From: Pseudomonas sp. PGPPP3
GTDB taxonomy: Bacteria > Pseudomonadota > Gammaproteobacteria > Pseudomonadales > Pseudomonadaceae
Direction: 5' to 3'
Assembly (NCBI GenBank): GCA_002256055.1
Contig: NKIE01000060.1
Coordinates: 1-10,425, forward strand
Length of the DNA stretch: 10,425 bases
The notes under the pieces are model-generated. The model saw only the letters and a list, made by a program, of their open reading frames with translations. It did no database searches and was not told the DNA's origin. Shown one piece after another: positions 1 through 6,443 of the stretch (positions are counted from its first letter, which is position 1; each line of letters opens with the position of its first letter). The position numbers and the translations under genes were made by a program.

Positions 1-892
1 ATTTACCGCACACCATGTAGGTGTGTTCGCCGTCGCAGGGTTCCATCTTGGCGTTGAGACGGTAGATCAACAGGTCGAGCATGTGCGCTTCGATGGAGCT
101 GTCGACTACAGCCAGGTGCTTGCCGTTATAAAGGGTGTCGAGCACCGTGACTTCCAGTGAGGAACTCAGGGTGATCGCCGCCTCGCCCGGTTCCAGGTAA
201 ATCTGCACGCCGTAGGTCTGGGAGAACGCCTTGAGGCGCGCACAGAACTGGTCGAGTGGATAGCCTTCGCCGGTGAAGTGAATACCGCCACCGAGGCTGA
301 CCCACTGCACTTGGTGCAGCAGATGACCGAAGCGCTGTTCGATGGTGGTGAGCATCTGGTCGAACAGCTCGAAACTGCCGTTCTCACAGATGATGTGGAA
401 CATAAAGCCGCTGATCTTATCCATCACACCGGCAATCTTTTCCGCGTCCCACTCGCCCAGGCGGCTGAACGGACGGGCCGGGTCGGCCAGCAGGTAATCG
501 GAGCTGCTCACCTGCGGATTGACCCGCAGACCGCGAATAGTGCCTTCAGTGTCGGCGGCGAAACGCTCAAGCTGGCCAATGGAGTTGAAGATAATCTTGT
601 CGCAGTTGGCGACCATTTCTTCGATTTCGTCATCGGCCCACGCCACGCTGTAGGCATGGGTCTCACCGCTAAACTTCTGCCGCCCCAGTTTGAGCTCATA
701 CAGCGACGACGAGGTGGTGCCGTCCATGTATTGCTCCATCAGGTCAAACACCGACCAGGTGGCAAAGCACTTGAGGGCCAGCAGCGCCTTGGCGCCGGAC
801 TGCTCACGTACGTAGGCGATCTTCTGCAGATTGACCAGCAGCTTCTGCTTGTCGATGAGGTAGTACGGCGTCTTGATCATCTGGATGCCCAT
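1..892 (-). CDS. nspC: Carboxynorspermidine decarboxylase NspC (3' end cut by window)
   Basis: A cytoplasmic PLP-dependent decarboxylase of the alanine racemase/ornithine decarboxylase fold. It converts carboxynorspermidine (and carboxyspermidine) to norspermidine (spermidine), the last step of the aspartate-semialdehyde polyamine route. Visible are the PLP-lysine motif LALKCFATW (Lys41), the glycine-rich phosphate loop SLGGGIHF (about 199-206), LEPGEA (233-238) and DSSIEAHMLDLL. The fragment is 297 residues of an expected 365 or so, and stops at VCGK, just before the expected catalytic-cysteine loop. An in-frame TGA lies two codons before the ATG at 892, so the start is that ATG or the one at 880 (MIKTPYYLIDK), which fits my memory of pseudomonad homologues better. 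Neither has a good Shine-Dalgarno. The partner carboxynorspermidine dehydrogenase gene is not on the upstream side, where it often sits. Family assignment is firm; the exact start is not. Confidence 0.93.
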   Translation of the reverse strand, partial: MGIQMIKTPYYLIDKQKLLVNLQKIAYVREQSGAKALLALKCFATWSVFDLMEQYMDGTTSSSLYELKLGRQKFSGETHAYSVAWADDEIEEMVANCDKIIFNSIGQLERFAADTEGTIRGLRVNPQVSSSDYLLADPARPFSRLGEWDAEKIAGVMDKISGFMFHIICENGSFELFDQMLTTIEQRFGHLLHQVQWVSLGGGIHFTGEGYPLDQFCARLKAFSQTYGVQIYLEPGEAAITLSSSLEVTVLDTLYNGKHLAVVDSSIEAHMLDLLIYRLNAKMEPCDGEHTYMVCGK

Positions 893-913
893 GCAAAGTC
901 AGCCGACAGGAAA

Positions 914-926
914 CCGGCAATGCCGG
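914..926 (-). promoter_or_regulatory. Small inverted repeat in the nspC leader
   Basis: Arms CCGGCA and TGCCGG flank a single base, so an RNA hairpin of about five pairs with a three-base loop is possible just upstream of the nspC start. It could affect ribosome access, but no leader peptide or known riboswitch is recognisable. Confidence 0.2.
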
Positions 927-998
927 CCCCCGTGAAAAAGTGGAGGCGAATTGTGCCGGCAACCGCCCCATACCGAAAGAGCAACAGGGATATTTCGT

Positions 999-1020
999 CG
1001 GTCAGGTGACCGCAGGTGAC
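999..1020. promoter_or_regulatory. Candidate operator: inverted repeat overlapping 10-bp tandem units
   Basis: The 14-bp inverted repeat CGGTCA-GG-TGACCG (999-1012) overlaps a direct repeat of CAGGTGAC at 1003-1010 and 1013-1020. A degraded third unit (CAGCTCAC) begins at 1023, giving a 10-bp spacing of about one helical turn. It lies 107-128 bp upstream of the nspC start, a reasonable place for a regulator site. The regulator is unknown. Confidence 0.3.
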
Positions 1021-1074
1021 GCCAGCTCACAGGACTAAATACAGTTTGCAGAGCGGCGTAATCGATCCGTTAAC

Positions 1075-1093
1075 GCCGGGCAGGATGCCCGGC
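1075..1093 (-). terminator. Terminator-like hairpin after the exported-protein operon
   Basis: A perfect 8-bp stem (GCCGGGCA / TGCCCGGC) with a three-base loop begins 22 bp after the stop codon of the last operon gene. The minus-strand sequence that follows (GTTAACGGATC) has no real T-run, so it is a poor intrinsic terminator. It may instead protect the mRNA 3' end or need another factor. The stem is certain; the role is inferred. Confidence 0.4.
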
Positions 1094-1115
1094 ACGGATG
1101 ACAGAGGAATGACTA

Positions 1116-3449
1116 TCAGTTGATCGGCGTGGCCGTGAGGTTGGCGCGAATGTCGGCGTTCTGTGCCTTGATGCCATAAATGGCCGTAACGGCACCGCCA
1201 ACTGGATGGACGTTCTGCAGGCGATCGACGTTAACTTCCTTGAAGTGCACTCGGCCGTTTACAGCAAAGCCCAGCGGATCGGGAGTCACTTGTGTGCCTG
1301 CGTTTGGCCCCGTTTTCACCTTAACCTTGGTCGGTGCTACGTCCAGATTGAGGTCGGCATTAAAGCCATAGGTGTTGGCGTTCGGATTAGTGGGGTTGCC
1401 ATCGGATGTGGAGAAGTTGTCCAGCACCAGTTGACTGCCCGTGCCGTTGATCGATTTACCGTTACCGTCAACCGTACGGTTGGTCTCCCAGATCAACTGA
1501 TTGCGCTTCTCATCGGTGGCGACACCATTGCTGGCGGTTTCGATGCTGCCATCGCGCACAAATACATTCTTCAGCTTGACCGATACGCCTTCATTGCCGC
1601 GATCTTCCCAGCGTCCACCGGCGGCAGAACAGGCACTGGCGGTTGCACCACTGCCACCGACGCACAAGGCGCCAGCACCACCGGAGCTAAGAGCCAGTGT
1701 CGAGCCTTGCTCATAGCGCTTGAGCACCAGCCGCCCGAGACTGGTGCCGGTGCTGCGATCACCCCAGCGCACATCGGCCACATCCAGCTTCGACCAATAG
1801 GTGCCCTTACGCAGCTCGACGCCACCATTACTGATGTCCAGCGAACCGTCGCGAAAATGCATGTCGTAGGTGGTACCCGATAACCACAAACCCTTGCCCG
1901 TTTCATCAACGGTGATCGCGGCCTTGGCCTCAGTGACATAAAAGTCGGCGTTGTAACGAACGCCATCGCCAATACTGCCGCCCGGCTGTAATGTCAGCTG
2001 GCCATTGAGGGTGAAATCATAGGCGGGAAAAATCTCCATCAGCACCAGCAATTCGGTGCCGCCCTGCAACGGCGCGGTAGCGCTGCCCACCCGCAAGCCC
2101 TCAAAGCCCTTGACGTTGTTCAGGCCAAAGCGCAGACCGTCAAAATGGCCGTTGTAGTTGCCCTTGCTCATGTCGCTTTGGGTACCTGCATAACAACTGG
2201 CACTGATACCGGCAGCGCAACTCTTGGTCAGGTCAAGGGTAAACAAACCCGTGCCATGGGTACGCAAGCCGCTGAACCACATGCTGTTGCCATTATCGGT
2301 CAGGGATACCGAGCTATTGGCCATGTTCCAACTCAGGTCGGCGCTGAGCCCCTTCAAGCCGGAATTGACGTCGCCACCGGCACGCAACTTCAGCCAGTTT
2401 TGCTTAAGACCGTCATCGATAAAATTAAGATCAAAGGCCAGGCTGCCCAGTTTCTGGTTGGCCGGATTACCCATAATCAAGCCCCCCAGCGTGGCATTCA
2501 GCTTGAGGTCTTGGAAGGCCACCTTGGCATAGCTACCCAGACCATCCTGCTCAAGGTCGAAAGTCAGGCCCGAGGTACTGCTCAGCGTGCCGGCAAAGTT
2601 CTCAGCCCGCAGCACACCCTCATCCTGATACTGGAACAGGCTGTTGCTAATGGTCACATTGGGCTTGATCCGCAAACCTTCGCCACTGGCACCACCACTG
2701 GCGATGCTGATGCTGCCACCCAGGCGCAAGTCCATGTTGAGCTTGCCGAAACTGCGACTGGCCGAGGGATCACGACTGTCCGGTGTACTGGGCGTCACAG
2801 CCACACCAACAACCGGGTCACCATGCGCCAAGTCCAGACCAATGGCGCCGATGTTAGCCACCAAACGCGAACTGCCGAGATCCAGCTTGATTTCCTGGCC
2901 GCTACCGCCGCCGACGATATCGAGATAAACATCGTTCAGGTAGGCGTCAAAAGAAGCACCTTTAACGATCAAGTCGAAGCCGTTATCGCGGTAATAGAAG
3001 GTCACATCCGACAATGACAACGTACTGTCATCGACTGCAAAACCGCTCACCCCTGTGGCTCCGCCGCCTTTGAGTTTGAGGCTGGCACCAAGGGTATAAA
3101 AGGCGCGAAAGTTGCCAAAGCTATTGCTGCTGCCGGCCATTTCAATGTTGCCGACACTCAGGACCGAAGGTGCAGCATGGTGTTCGATTTGCAACTGATC
3201 GCCGACAACGTCAACGGTCGTAGTGGAGGCCTGCGCAGCATTTTGCGGGCCACTGCTAACATCTTTGAGGCTGAGGGTTTGACCGTCCTGGCTGTAATTC
3301 ACACTGCCGGCCTTCCAGCCACCGCCGACGATTTCCAGGCTGATGCCATCTTGACCGCTAACCCCGGACAATGAGGTGTCATCCAAGGCTTGCATGGCCT
3401 GCGCAGTCGGACTGAGAACAAAGGGCAACAGCAGCAGATAGCGACGCAT
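1116..3449 (-). CDS. Large exported Gly/Ser-rich protein with the shared N-terminal motif (operon gene 4)
   Basis: This 777-aa protein has a Sec signal peptide (about 1-18, cleavage after TAQA) followed by the motif DDTSLSGVSGQ (23-33) seen in its three upstream neighbours. The rest has the alternating pattern of a long beta-rich protein (beta-helix or sheet), rich in Gly, Ser, Asn and Asp, with no transmembrane helix and no terminal aromatic residue of an outer-membrane barrel. There are four cysteines: C411/C419 (seven between) and C596/C607 (ten between), probably disulfide loops. Segments around 381-394 and 511-525 resemble each other (both end W-[FL]-S-G). A TTG at 3464 would overlap the preceding stop by 4 nt, but the ATG at 3449 has AAGGGG seven bases upstream and gives a normal signal peptide, so I chose it. 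The gene ends in tandem stops, TGA TAG. The motif recalls DUF6160/FilA-type proteins; function unknown, adhesin or surface role inferred. Confidence 0.88.
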   Translation of the reverse strand: MRRYLLLLPFVLSPTAQAMQALDDTSLSGVSGQDGISLEIVGGGWKAGSVNYSQDGQTLSLKDVSSGPQNAAQASTTTVDVVGDQLQIEHHAAPSVLSVGNIEMAGSSNSFGNFRAFYTLGASLKLKGGGATGVSGFAVDDSTLSLSDVTFYYRDNGFDLIVKGASFDAYLNDVYLDIVGGGSGQEIKLDLGSSRLVANIGAIGLDLAHGDPVVGVAVTPSTPDSRDPSASRSFGKLNMDLRLGGSISIASGGASGEGLRIKPNVTISNSLFQYQDEGVLRAENFAGTLSSTSGLTFDLEQDGLGSYAKVAFQDLKLNATLGGLIMGNPANQKLGSLAFDLNFIDDGLKQNWLKLRAGGDVNSGLKGLSADLSWNMANSSVSLTDNGNSMWFSGLRTHGTGLFTLDLTKSCAAGISASCYAGTQSDMSKGNYNGHFDGLRFGLNNVKGFEGLRVGSATAPLQGGTELLVLMEIFPAYDFTLNGQLTLQPGGSIGDGVRYNADFYVTEAKAAITVDETGKGLWLSGTTYDMHFRDGSLDISNGGVELRKGTYWSKLDVADVRWGDRSTGTSLGRLVLKRYEQGSTLALSSGGAGALCVGGSGATASACSAAGGRWEDRGNEGVSVKLKNVFVRDGSIETASNGVATDEKRNQLIWETNRTVDGNGKSINGTGSQLVLDNFSTSDGNPTNPNANTYGFNADLNLDVAPTKVKVKTGPNAGTQVTPDPLGFAVNGRVHFKEVNVDRLQNVHPVGGAVTAIYGIKAQNADIRANLTATPIN

Positions 3450-3464
3450 CGACAGCCCCTTCAA
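3450..3464 (-). promoter_or_regulatory. Shine-Dalgarno that fixes the start of operon gene 4
   Basis: The minus strand reads TTGAAGGGGCTGTCG directly before the ATG at 3449. AAGGGG is a strong ribosome-binding match at a spacing of seven, and it lies just after the stop codon of the preceding gene. This favours the ATG over the TTG at 3464 and suggests reinitiation by ribosomes finishing the previous gene. Confidence 0.6.
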
Positions 3465-4066
3465 TTTTTAGGAAACACCAGGACATTGCCCTGCATGCGG
3501 ATGGTGCCGTCGATCTTGGCTGAGAAAATATTGGTCTGCTGGTAACTGGCATCACCGCCATTGGCGACGGTGCCTGCGCTATTGCGCCAACCACCCTGAT
3601 TGGCCACAGCAAAGGCAAAACTGCCGTCCTTGAACTTGACCTCGTTGGGCAAACCGAACTCCAGCACATCCTGATTAAAGCCCGCGCCATCCCCAGCAAA
3701 ACCACTATTGATCACCCGCGTACGCAGGGTCAGGCCTTCAAAGCTGAAAATGCCCTTGATGTTGTCCAGCACATACCAGCCGCCGGCAGCCTCTGAGCGT
3801 ATCGCCAGGCGCATACCGCAGCTCTCCGGTGTATTGGAGCCCTTGGTAGCACAGCTGCGCTCGCCGACCGTCCAGGTCGCCGCATTGGTGGATGCAGGTT
3901 TACTCCAGAGAGGCCCACCATCCTTGTTGATACTGAACTCACCGGAGAGATACACCCCGCCCTGACCACTGACATCGCTCAGCGAGTCATCTGCCAGCGG
4001 GCGCAGTTCCGCCTGAGCGGTAGCCGCCAGCAATGAGCACAGCAACAGGCCGGACCTAGAGATCAT
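3461..4066 (-). CDS. Small exported protein with the shared N-terminal motif (operon gene 3)
   Basis: A 201-aa protein with a signal peptide (about 1-19, ending ATAQA) and, directly after it, ELRPLADDSLSDVSGQGG. The mature part is predicted beta-rich. It has one cysteine pair, C72/C83 with ten residues between; the only other cysteine (C10) is in the signal peptide and its context LLLC does not fit a lipobox. Later segments such as FEGLTLRTRV and VKFKDGSFAFAV resemble strand-turn-strand units in the large downstream protein. Its ATG lies inside the last codons of the upstream gene (11-nt overlap), so the two are probably translationally coupled; its stop lies 11 bases before the ATG of the next gene. 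It is the smallest member of the set and could be a minor subunit or cap, but this is inference. The family resembles DUF6160-type exported proteins. Confidence 0.9.
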   Translation of the reverse strand: MISRSGLLLCSLLAATAQAELRPLADDSLSDVSGQGGVYLSGEFSINKDGGPLWSKPASTNAATWTVGERSCATKGSNTPESCGMRLAIRSEAAGGWYVLDNIKGIFSFEGLTLRTRVINSGFAGDGAGFNQDVLEFGLPNEVKFKDGSFAFAVANQGGWRNSAGTVANGGDASYQQTNIFSAKIDGTIRMQGNVLVFPKN

Positions 4067-5096
4067 GACTGGTCGCCTTCAGGTAGTTGAAACTCAACCC
4101 GCGGATTTCATTGCTGCCGAAGTTATAGCCGCCGGTAGGCGCCACTCCAGCGCTGGGGCGGGCGCCGCCAAAATTGAGGTTATCCACCACCACATTGGTG
4201 CGCGGTGCATTCGCATAGAAATCGGTAGCCCGACTGTTGCGCTCTGCCGCAGTGGTAGCACCCGCAAGCGGATTGGGCAGTTCCAGAACAAATTGGCCAT
4301 TGCTGGTGACATCCAGCAACAACGGTTGGGTCTTGCCGTAACCGAGCGCCACGTTGGCATAGGAGTTGGTAAGGTAGATGGTCCGCGCAGCCAGCTCGGC
4401 CGCCGAGGTGCAGTTGAGCGTGCCGGTCGCGCAGGAGGTGATTTCCAAGGTTTTGGCAAAGATATTTAAGCGTGCCTCACCCACCATCTGCGCCCGCGCA
4501 CTGTCGCCCCACAAACGCAGATATGAGCCGTCCATTGCCAACTCGCCAATGTCGATATTGATCACGTCAGTGCGGCCCGCGGCAACCTGAAAATCAAAGC
4601 GCACACCCATGTCGATTTTTTCTGATGCCCGACTGGAGCAGTTGCTTCCGGCGCCAGCAAAACCGGCGATACAAGCATTGCCGCCGGTGCTCAGCCGCTC
4701 AGGAAACGTCAACTCCAGCACCGCAACATTACTCGGAGTGGTCTGCACCCACTGGCCATCATCACGCAGACTGCGCAGATCCTCGCCCTTGGCCAAGTTG
4801 AGCGTGAAGGGATGAGCCAACCGGCCGGTCGTCACCGGATTGAGGTTGGCGCCCTTGTTACTGCCGGCGGCCCCCAGGTAGAACTCCTTCACCGAAATTG
4901 GCACGTTCTGCCCGCTGCCATTGGTGATGTCGTTAATGGTGATGGTGGCTTGGTTGGCATCCAGCAGAATGTTCTCCAGCACAAAACCAAACCCGGCGCC
5001 CTGCACCCCGGACAGCTCATTGTCTTCCAGAGCAACCATCTCCGCCCGCGCGCCAACGGCACCTAGAGCCAGCAGAAACAACAGCGCACGGTTCAT
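4056..5096 (-). CDS. Exported protein with the shared N-terminal motif (operon gene 2)
   Basis: A 346-aa protein with a short signal peptide (about 1-18, ending GARA) followed by EMVALEDNELSGVQGAG, the most divergent copy of the motif (GA where the others have GQ). The body is rich in Asn, Thr and Gly and has strand-like stretches such as TITINDIT and FVLELPNP. Four cysteines form two close pairs: C142/C153 (ten between) and C222/C229 (six between). There is no membrane helix after the signal and no catalytic motif that I recognise. A TTG at 5102 overlaps the upstream stop, but the ATG at 5096, two bases after that stop, is better spaced from AAGGG and gives a cleaner signal peptide. The C-terminus ends KATSHDL, with the start of the next gene inside it. 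Export is well supported; the role, perhaps structural or adhesive, is inferred. Confidence 0.9.
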   Translation of the reverse strand: MNRALLFLLALGAVGARAEMVALEDNELSGVQGAGFGFVLENILLDANQATITINDITNGSGQNVPISVKEFYLGAAGSNKGANLNPVTTGRLAHPFTLNLAKGEDLRSLRDDGQWVQTTPSNVAVLELTFPERLSTGGNACIAGFAGAGSNCSSRASEKIDMGVRFDFQVAAGRTDVINIDIGELAMDGSYLRLWGDSARAQMVGEARLNIFAKTLEITSCATGTLNCTSAAELAARTIYLTNSYANVALGYGKTQPLLLDVTSNGQFVLELPNPLAGATTAAERNSRATDFYANAPRTNVVVDNLNFGGARPSAGVAPTGGYNFGSNEIRGLSFNYLKATSHDL

Positions 5097-5098
5097 AC

Positions 5099-6148
5099 TC
5101 AACAGCCCTTGGTCGCGGCACCAAAGCAGGTATCCGCACGCGGAATGCCGCCAAAGGCCTGGTCAAAGTTGATATTGATCGGCGCCACAAGATTGCCGTT
5201 GGCATCCCGGTATTTAGGAATATTCAGATAAGCGCCGGCCACGGCCTCTTTAAAGGTGTTGCTGTCCAAGTCTTTCCACGACACGGCTTGAGTCTGCATG
5301 GCGATAAAGAAACCGCGAGCGGCGCCCTCAATCGTCTGCGTAGCCGCATTGTCAGTAATGGCTGTATTACCAACGGGCAGCGACTGAAACTGAGTCAGAG
5401 GGAAGCAGGTTGTAGTTCCCGAAACTGCGCAGCCCTGGGAAGAAAACAAACTCAGCAAAGCCGTACTTAAACCACCAAGGCCACAGTTATTGCTGCAAGT
5501 GAGCACATCCCCATTTTTCATACCTGACAGCACTCCACGCACCGCATCAGGATTACCCGCCGCATTAACCAACTCCGCATCGGCCTCAATTACCGTGCTA
5601 TCAGAGATGCCGGCAAGACTGAGCAGAAAACGCGTCCCGCCACTGGACGCATCACGAACTGGCTTTGCTGTGCCCTTAATGTGTACGGGCACACTGCCCG
5701 AAAGGGTCTGGATGTCCCCGGACAGCGTGCCCTTAGATTCGGCAAAACCAACCCGTAGACCAACAATCTTGTTGCCGGAATAGGCCAACTCGATGAACGG
5801 GTCATTGATCATGAACGGATTGACCGTACCAGTCGCATCATTCACCGAGCCCAGGGCAAAGTTATTGATCAGGATGTCCGACGTCCCGGCCGCCTCCCCG
5901 GCGCGACCGTAGAGCCCAAGCTGCAGCTTGTTCATATTCATCTGGGTTTCGACTTTCATGCCCAGATTGATCCGGGTGTAATCGATCCCGGCATTGCTAT
6001 CGGTGGTCAGATTGATAAAGCCCTGCCCGGAAACTTCCGACAGTTCATTGTCGGCCATGGGTTCCAGTCGCGCCTGCGCCGTACTCGCCAAAACGCTGGC
6101 AGCCAGGACGGTAAAAGCGCGAAGAACAGGTCGCAAGGTCGCACGCAT
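5099..6148 (-). CDS. Exported protein with the shared N-terminal motif (operon gene 1, FilA/DUF6160-like)
   Basis: First gene of the operon, 349 aa. It has a signal peptide (about 1-26, basic N-region, cleavage after STAQA) and then RLEPMADNELSEVSGQG, the clearest copy of the shared motif. Six cysteines fall in three close pairs: C218/C222, C240/C248 and C341/C349, the last residue of the protein being a cysteine. The body is Gly/Asn/Thr-rich with beta-strand character. AAGGA seven bases before the ATG supports this start. The next gene begins two bases after its TGA. The motif after the signal recalls DUF6160 proteins, some of which are annotated as FilA in a putative pilus system of Acinetobacter; I rate that link as moderate, since it rests on memory of the motif. 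No chaperone, usher or sortase gene accompanies it here. Confidence 0.92.
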   Translation of the reverse strand: MRATLRPVLRAFTVLAASVLASTAQARLEPMADNELSEVSGQGFINLTTDSNAGIDYTRINLGMKVETQMNMNKLQLGLYGRAGEAAGTSDILINNFALGSVNDATGTVNPFMINDPFIELAYSGNKIVGLRVGFAESKGTLSGDIQTLSGSVPVHIKGTAKPVRDASSGGTRFLLSLAGISDSTVIEADAELVNAAGNPDAVRGVLSGMKNGDVLTCSNNCGLGGLSTALLSLFSSQGCAVSGTTTCFPLTQFQSLPVGNTAITDNAATQTIEGAARGFFIAMQTQAVSWKDLDSNTFKEAVAGAYLNIPKYRDANGNLVAPININFDQAFGGIPRADTCFGAATKGC

Positions 6149-6202
6149 GGGGCATTCCTTATCAGTCGGACAAACCAGGCCGAAAGGCTCGGCACCGTGA
6201 TA

Positions 6203-6215
6203 GCACTATAAGTGC
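6203..6215 (-). promoter_or_regulatory. Palindrome over a possible -10 box of the exported-protein operon
   Basis: On the minus strand GCACT-TAT-AGTGC is an inverted repeat containing TATAGT, a fair -10 hexamer about 57 bp before the first gene. No good -35 box is found at 16-18 bp (TTGGGC lies 20 bp away). A repressor bound here would block the promoter, or the promoter may need an activator. The repeat is certain; the role is a guess. Confidence 0.3.
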
Positions 6216-6285
6216 GAGCAGCCCAGATGCGCCCAACCCATAGTCGAGTAAAGCGCGCCCCATCCGCGCCGCTCCTGCCGACAAC

Positions 6286-6358
6286 TGTTACCCATTACCA
6301 CAGCCACGTAACACCGCCGACAGCACTGTCAACAAGCCATTGAGCGGAAGGCTGTTAC
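6286..6358. repeat. Three TGTTAC-type hexamers, candidate regulator sites
   Basis: TGTTAC occurs at 6286-6291 and 6353-6358, and its complement GTAACA at 6308-6313. The first two face each other with 16 bp between. The last is centred about 43 bp before the expected mks transcription start. Between them lies GACAG-CA-CTGTC (6319-6330). The regulator is not identifiable from sequence. Confidence 0.3.
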
Positions 6359-6361
6359 GGC

Positions 6362-6391
6362 TGCTTTAACGCACCGCGCATGCAGTACAAT
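6362..6391 (+). promoter_or_regulatory. Candidate sigma-70 promoter for mksFEB
   Basis: TACAAT at 6386-6391 is close to the -10 consensus. The -35 region is weak: TGCTTT at 6362-6367 with 18 bp spacing, or TTTAAC at 6365-6370 with 15. Transcription would start near 6398, leaving a leader of about 45 nt before the mksF ATG. GGCGC (6393-6397) and GCGCC (6411-6415) could pair in that leader. Confidence 0.4.
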
Positions 6392-6443
6392 CGGCGCTTT
6401 TCTGGCTTTTGCGCCCCCTTTCTTGCGAGAACCTTCCCGCGTG

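Larger units (their letters stand above)
893..1115. other. Intergenic region between nspC and the exported-protein operon
   Basis: This 223-bp gap lies between two minus-strand units. It holds the hairpin after the exported-protein operon and the presumed nspC promoter and leader. A weak promoter guess on the minus strand is TTTCGG, 17 bp, CACAAT (about 950-978). A small hairpin (CCGGCA, one base, TGCCGG, 914-926) sits about 22 nt before the nspC ATG at 892 and could fold in the mRNA leader. No coding sequence is supported. Confidence 0.5.
6149..6443. other. Divergent intergenic region between the exported-protein operon and mksF
   Basis: A 295-bp region without a supported gene that must hold the start signals for both divergent operons. 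It contains a palindrome at 6203-6215, a second at 6319-6330, three TGTTAC-type hexamers (6286-6291 and 6353-6358 direct, 6308-6313 inverted) and a good -10 box for the mks operon at 6386-6391. Confidence 0.6.

Noticed and set aside
278..1009. 243-aa open frame on the plus strand
   Set aside because: It lies opposite nspC, whose protein is recognised with confidence; the open frame results from the GC-rich codon pattern.
1075..1093. Strong intrinsic terminator
   Set aside because: The stem is perfect but no T-run follows on either strand, so it is listed only as terminator-like.
1206..1883. 225-aa open frame on the plus strand
   Set aside because: Same antisense effect over the 3' half of the 777-aa gene; no start signal or family resemblance.
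2145..3017. 290-aa open frame on the plus strand
   Set aside because: It is antisense to the 777-aa exported protein, which has a signal peptide, ribosome-binding site and operon context. The plus frame has low-complexity Ala/Thr/Gln composition and no recognisable motif.
4007..4066. Lipoprotein signal in operon gene 3 (Cys10)
   Set aside because: The context LLLCS does not match a lipobox, the cysteine is too early in the hydrophobic core, and a clean ATAQA cleavage site follows.
5980..6070. The shared motif as a double-glycine bacteriocin leader
   Set aside because: The pattern L-S-x-V-x-G looks like a Gly-Gly leader, but the doublet is Gly-Gln or Gly-Ala, a normal Sec signal peptide precedes it, and the proteins are far too long for such peptides. 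No peptidase-transporter gene is nearby.
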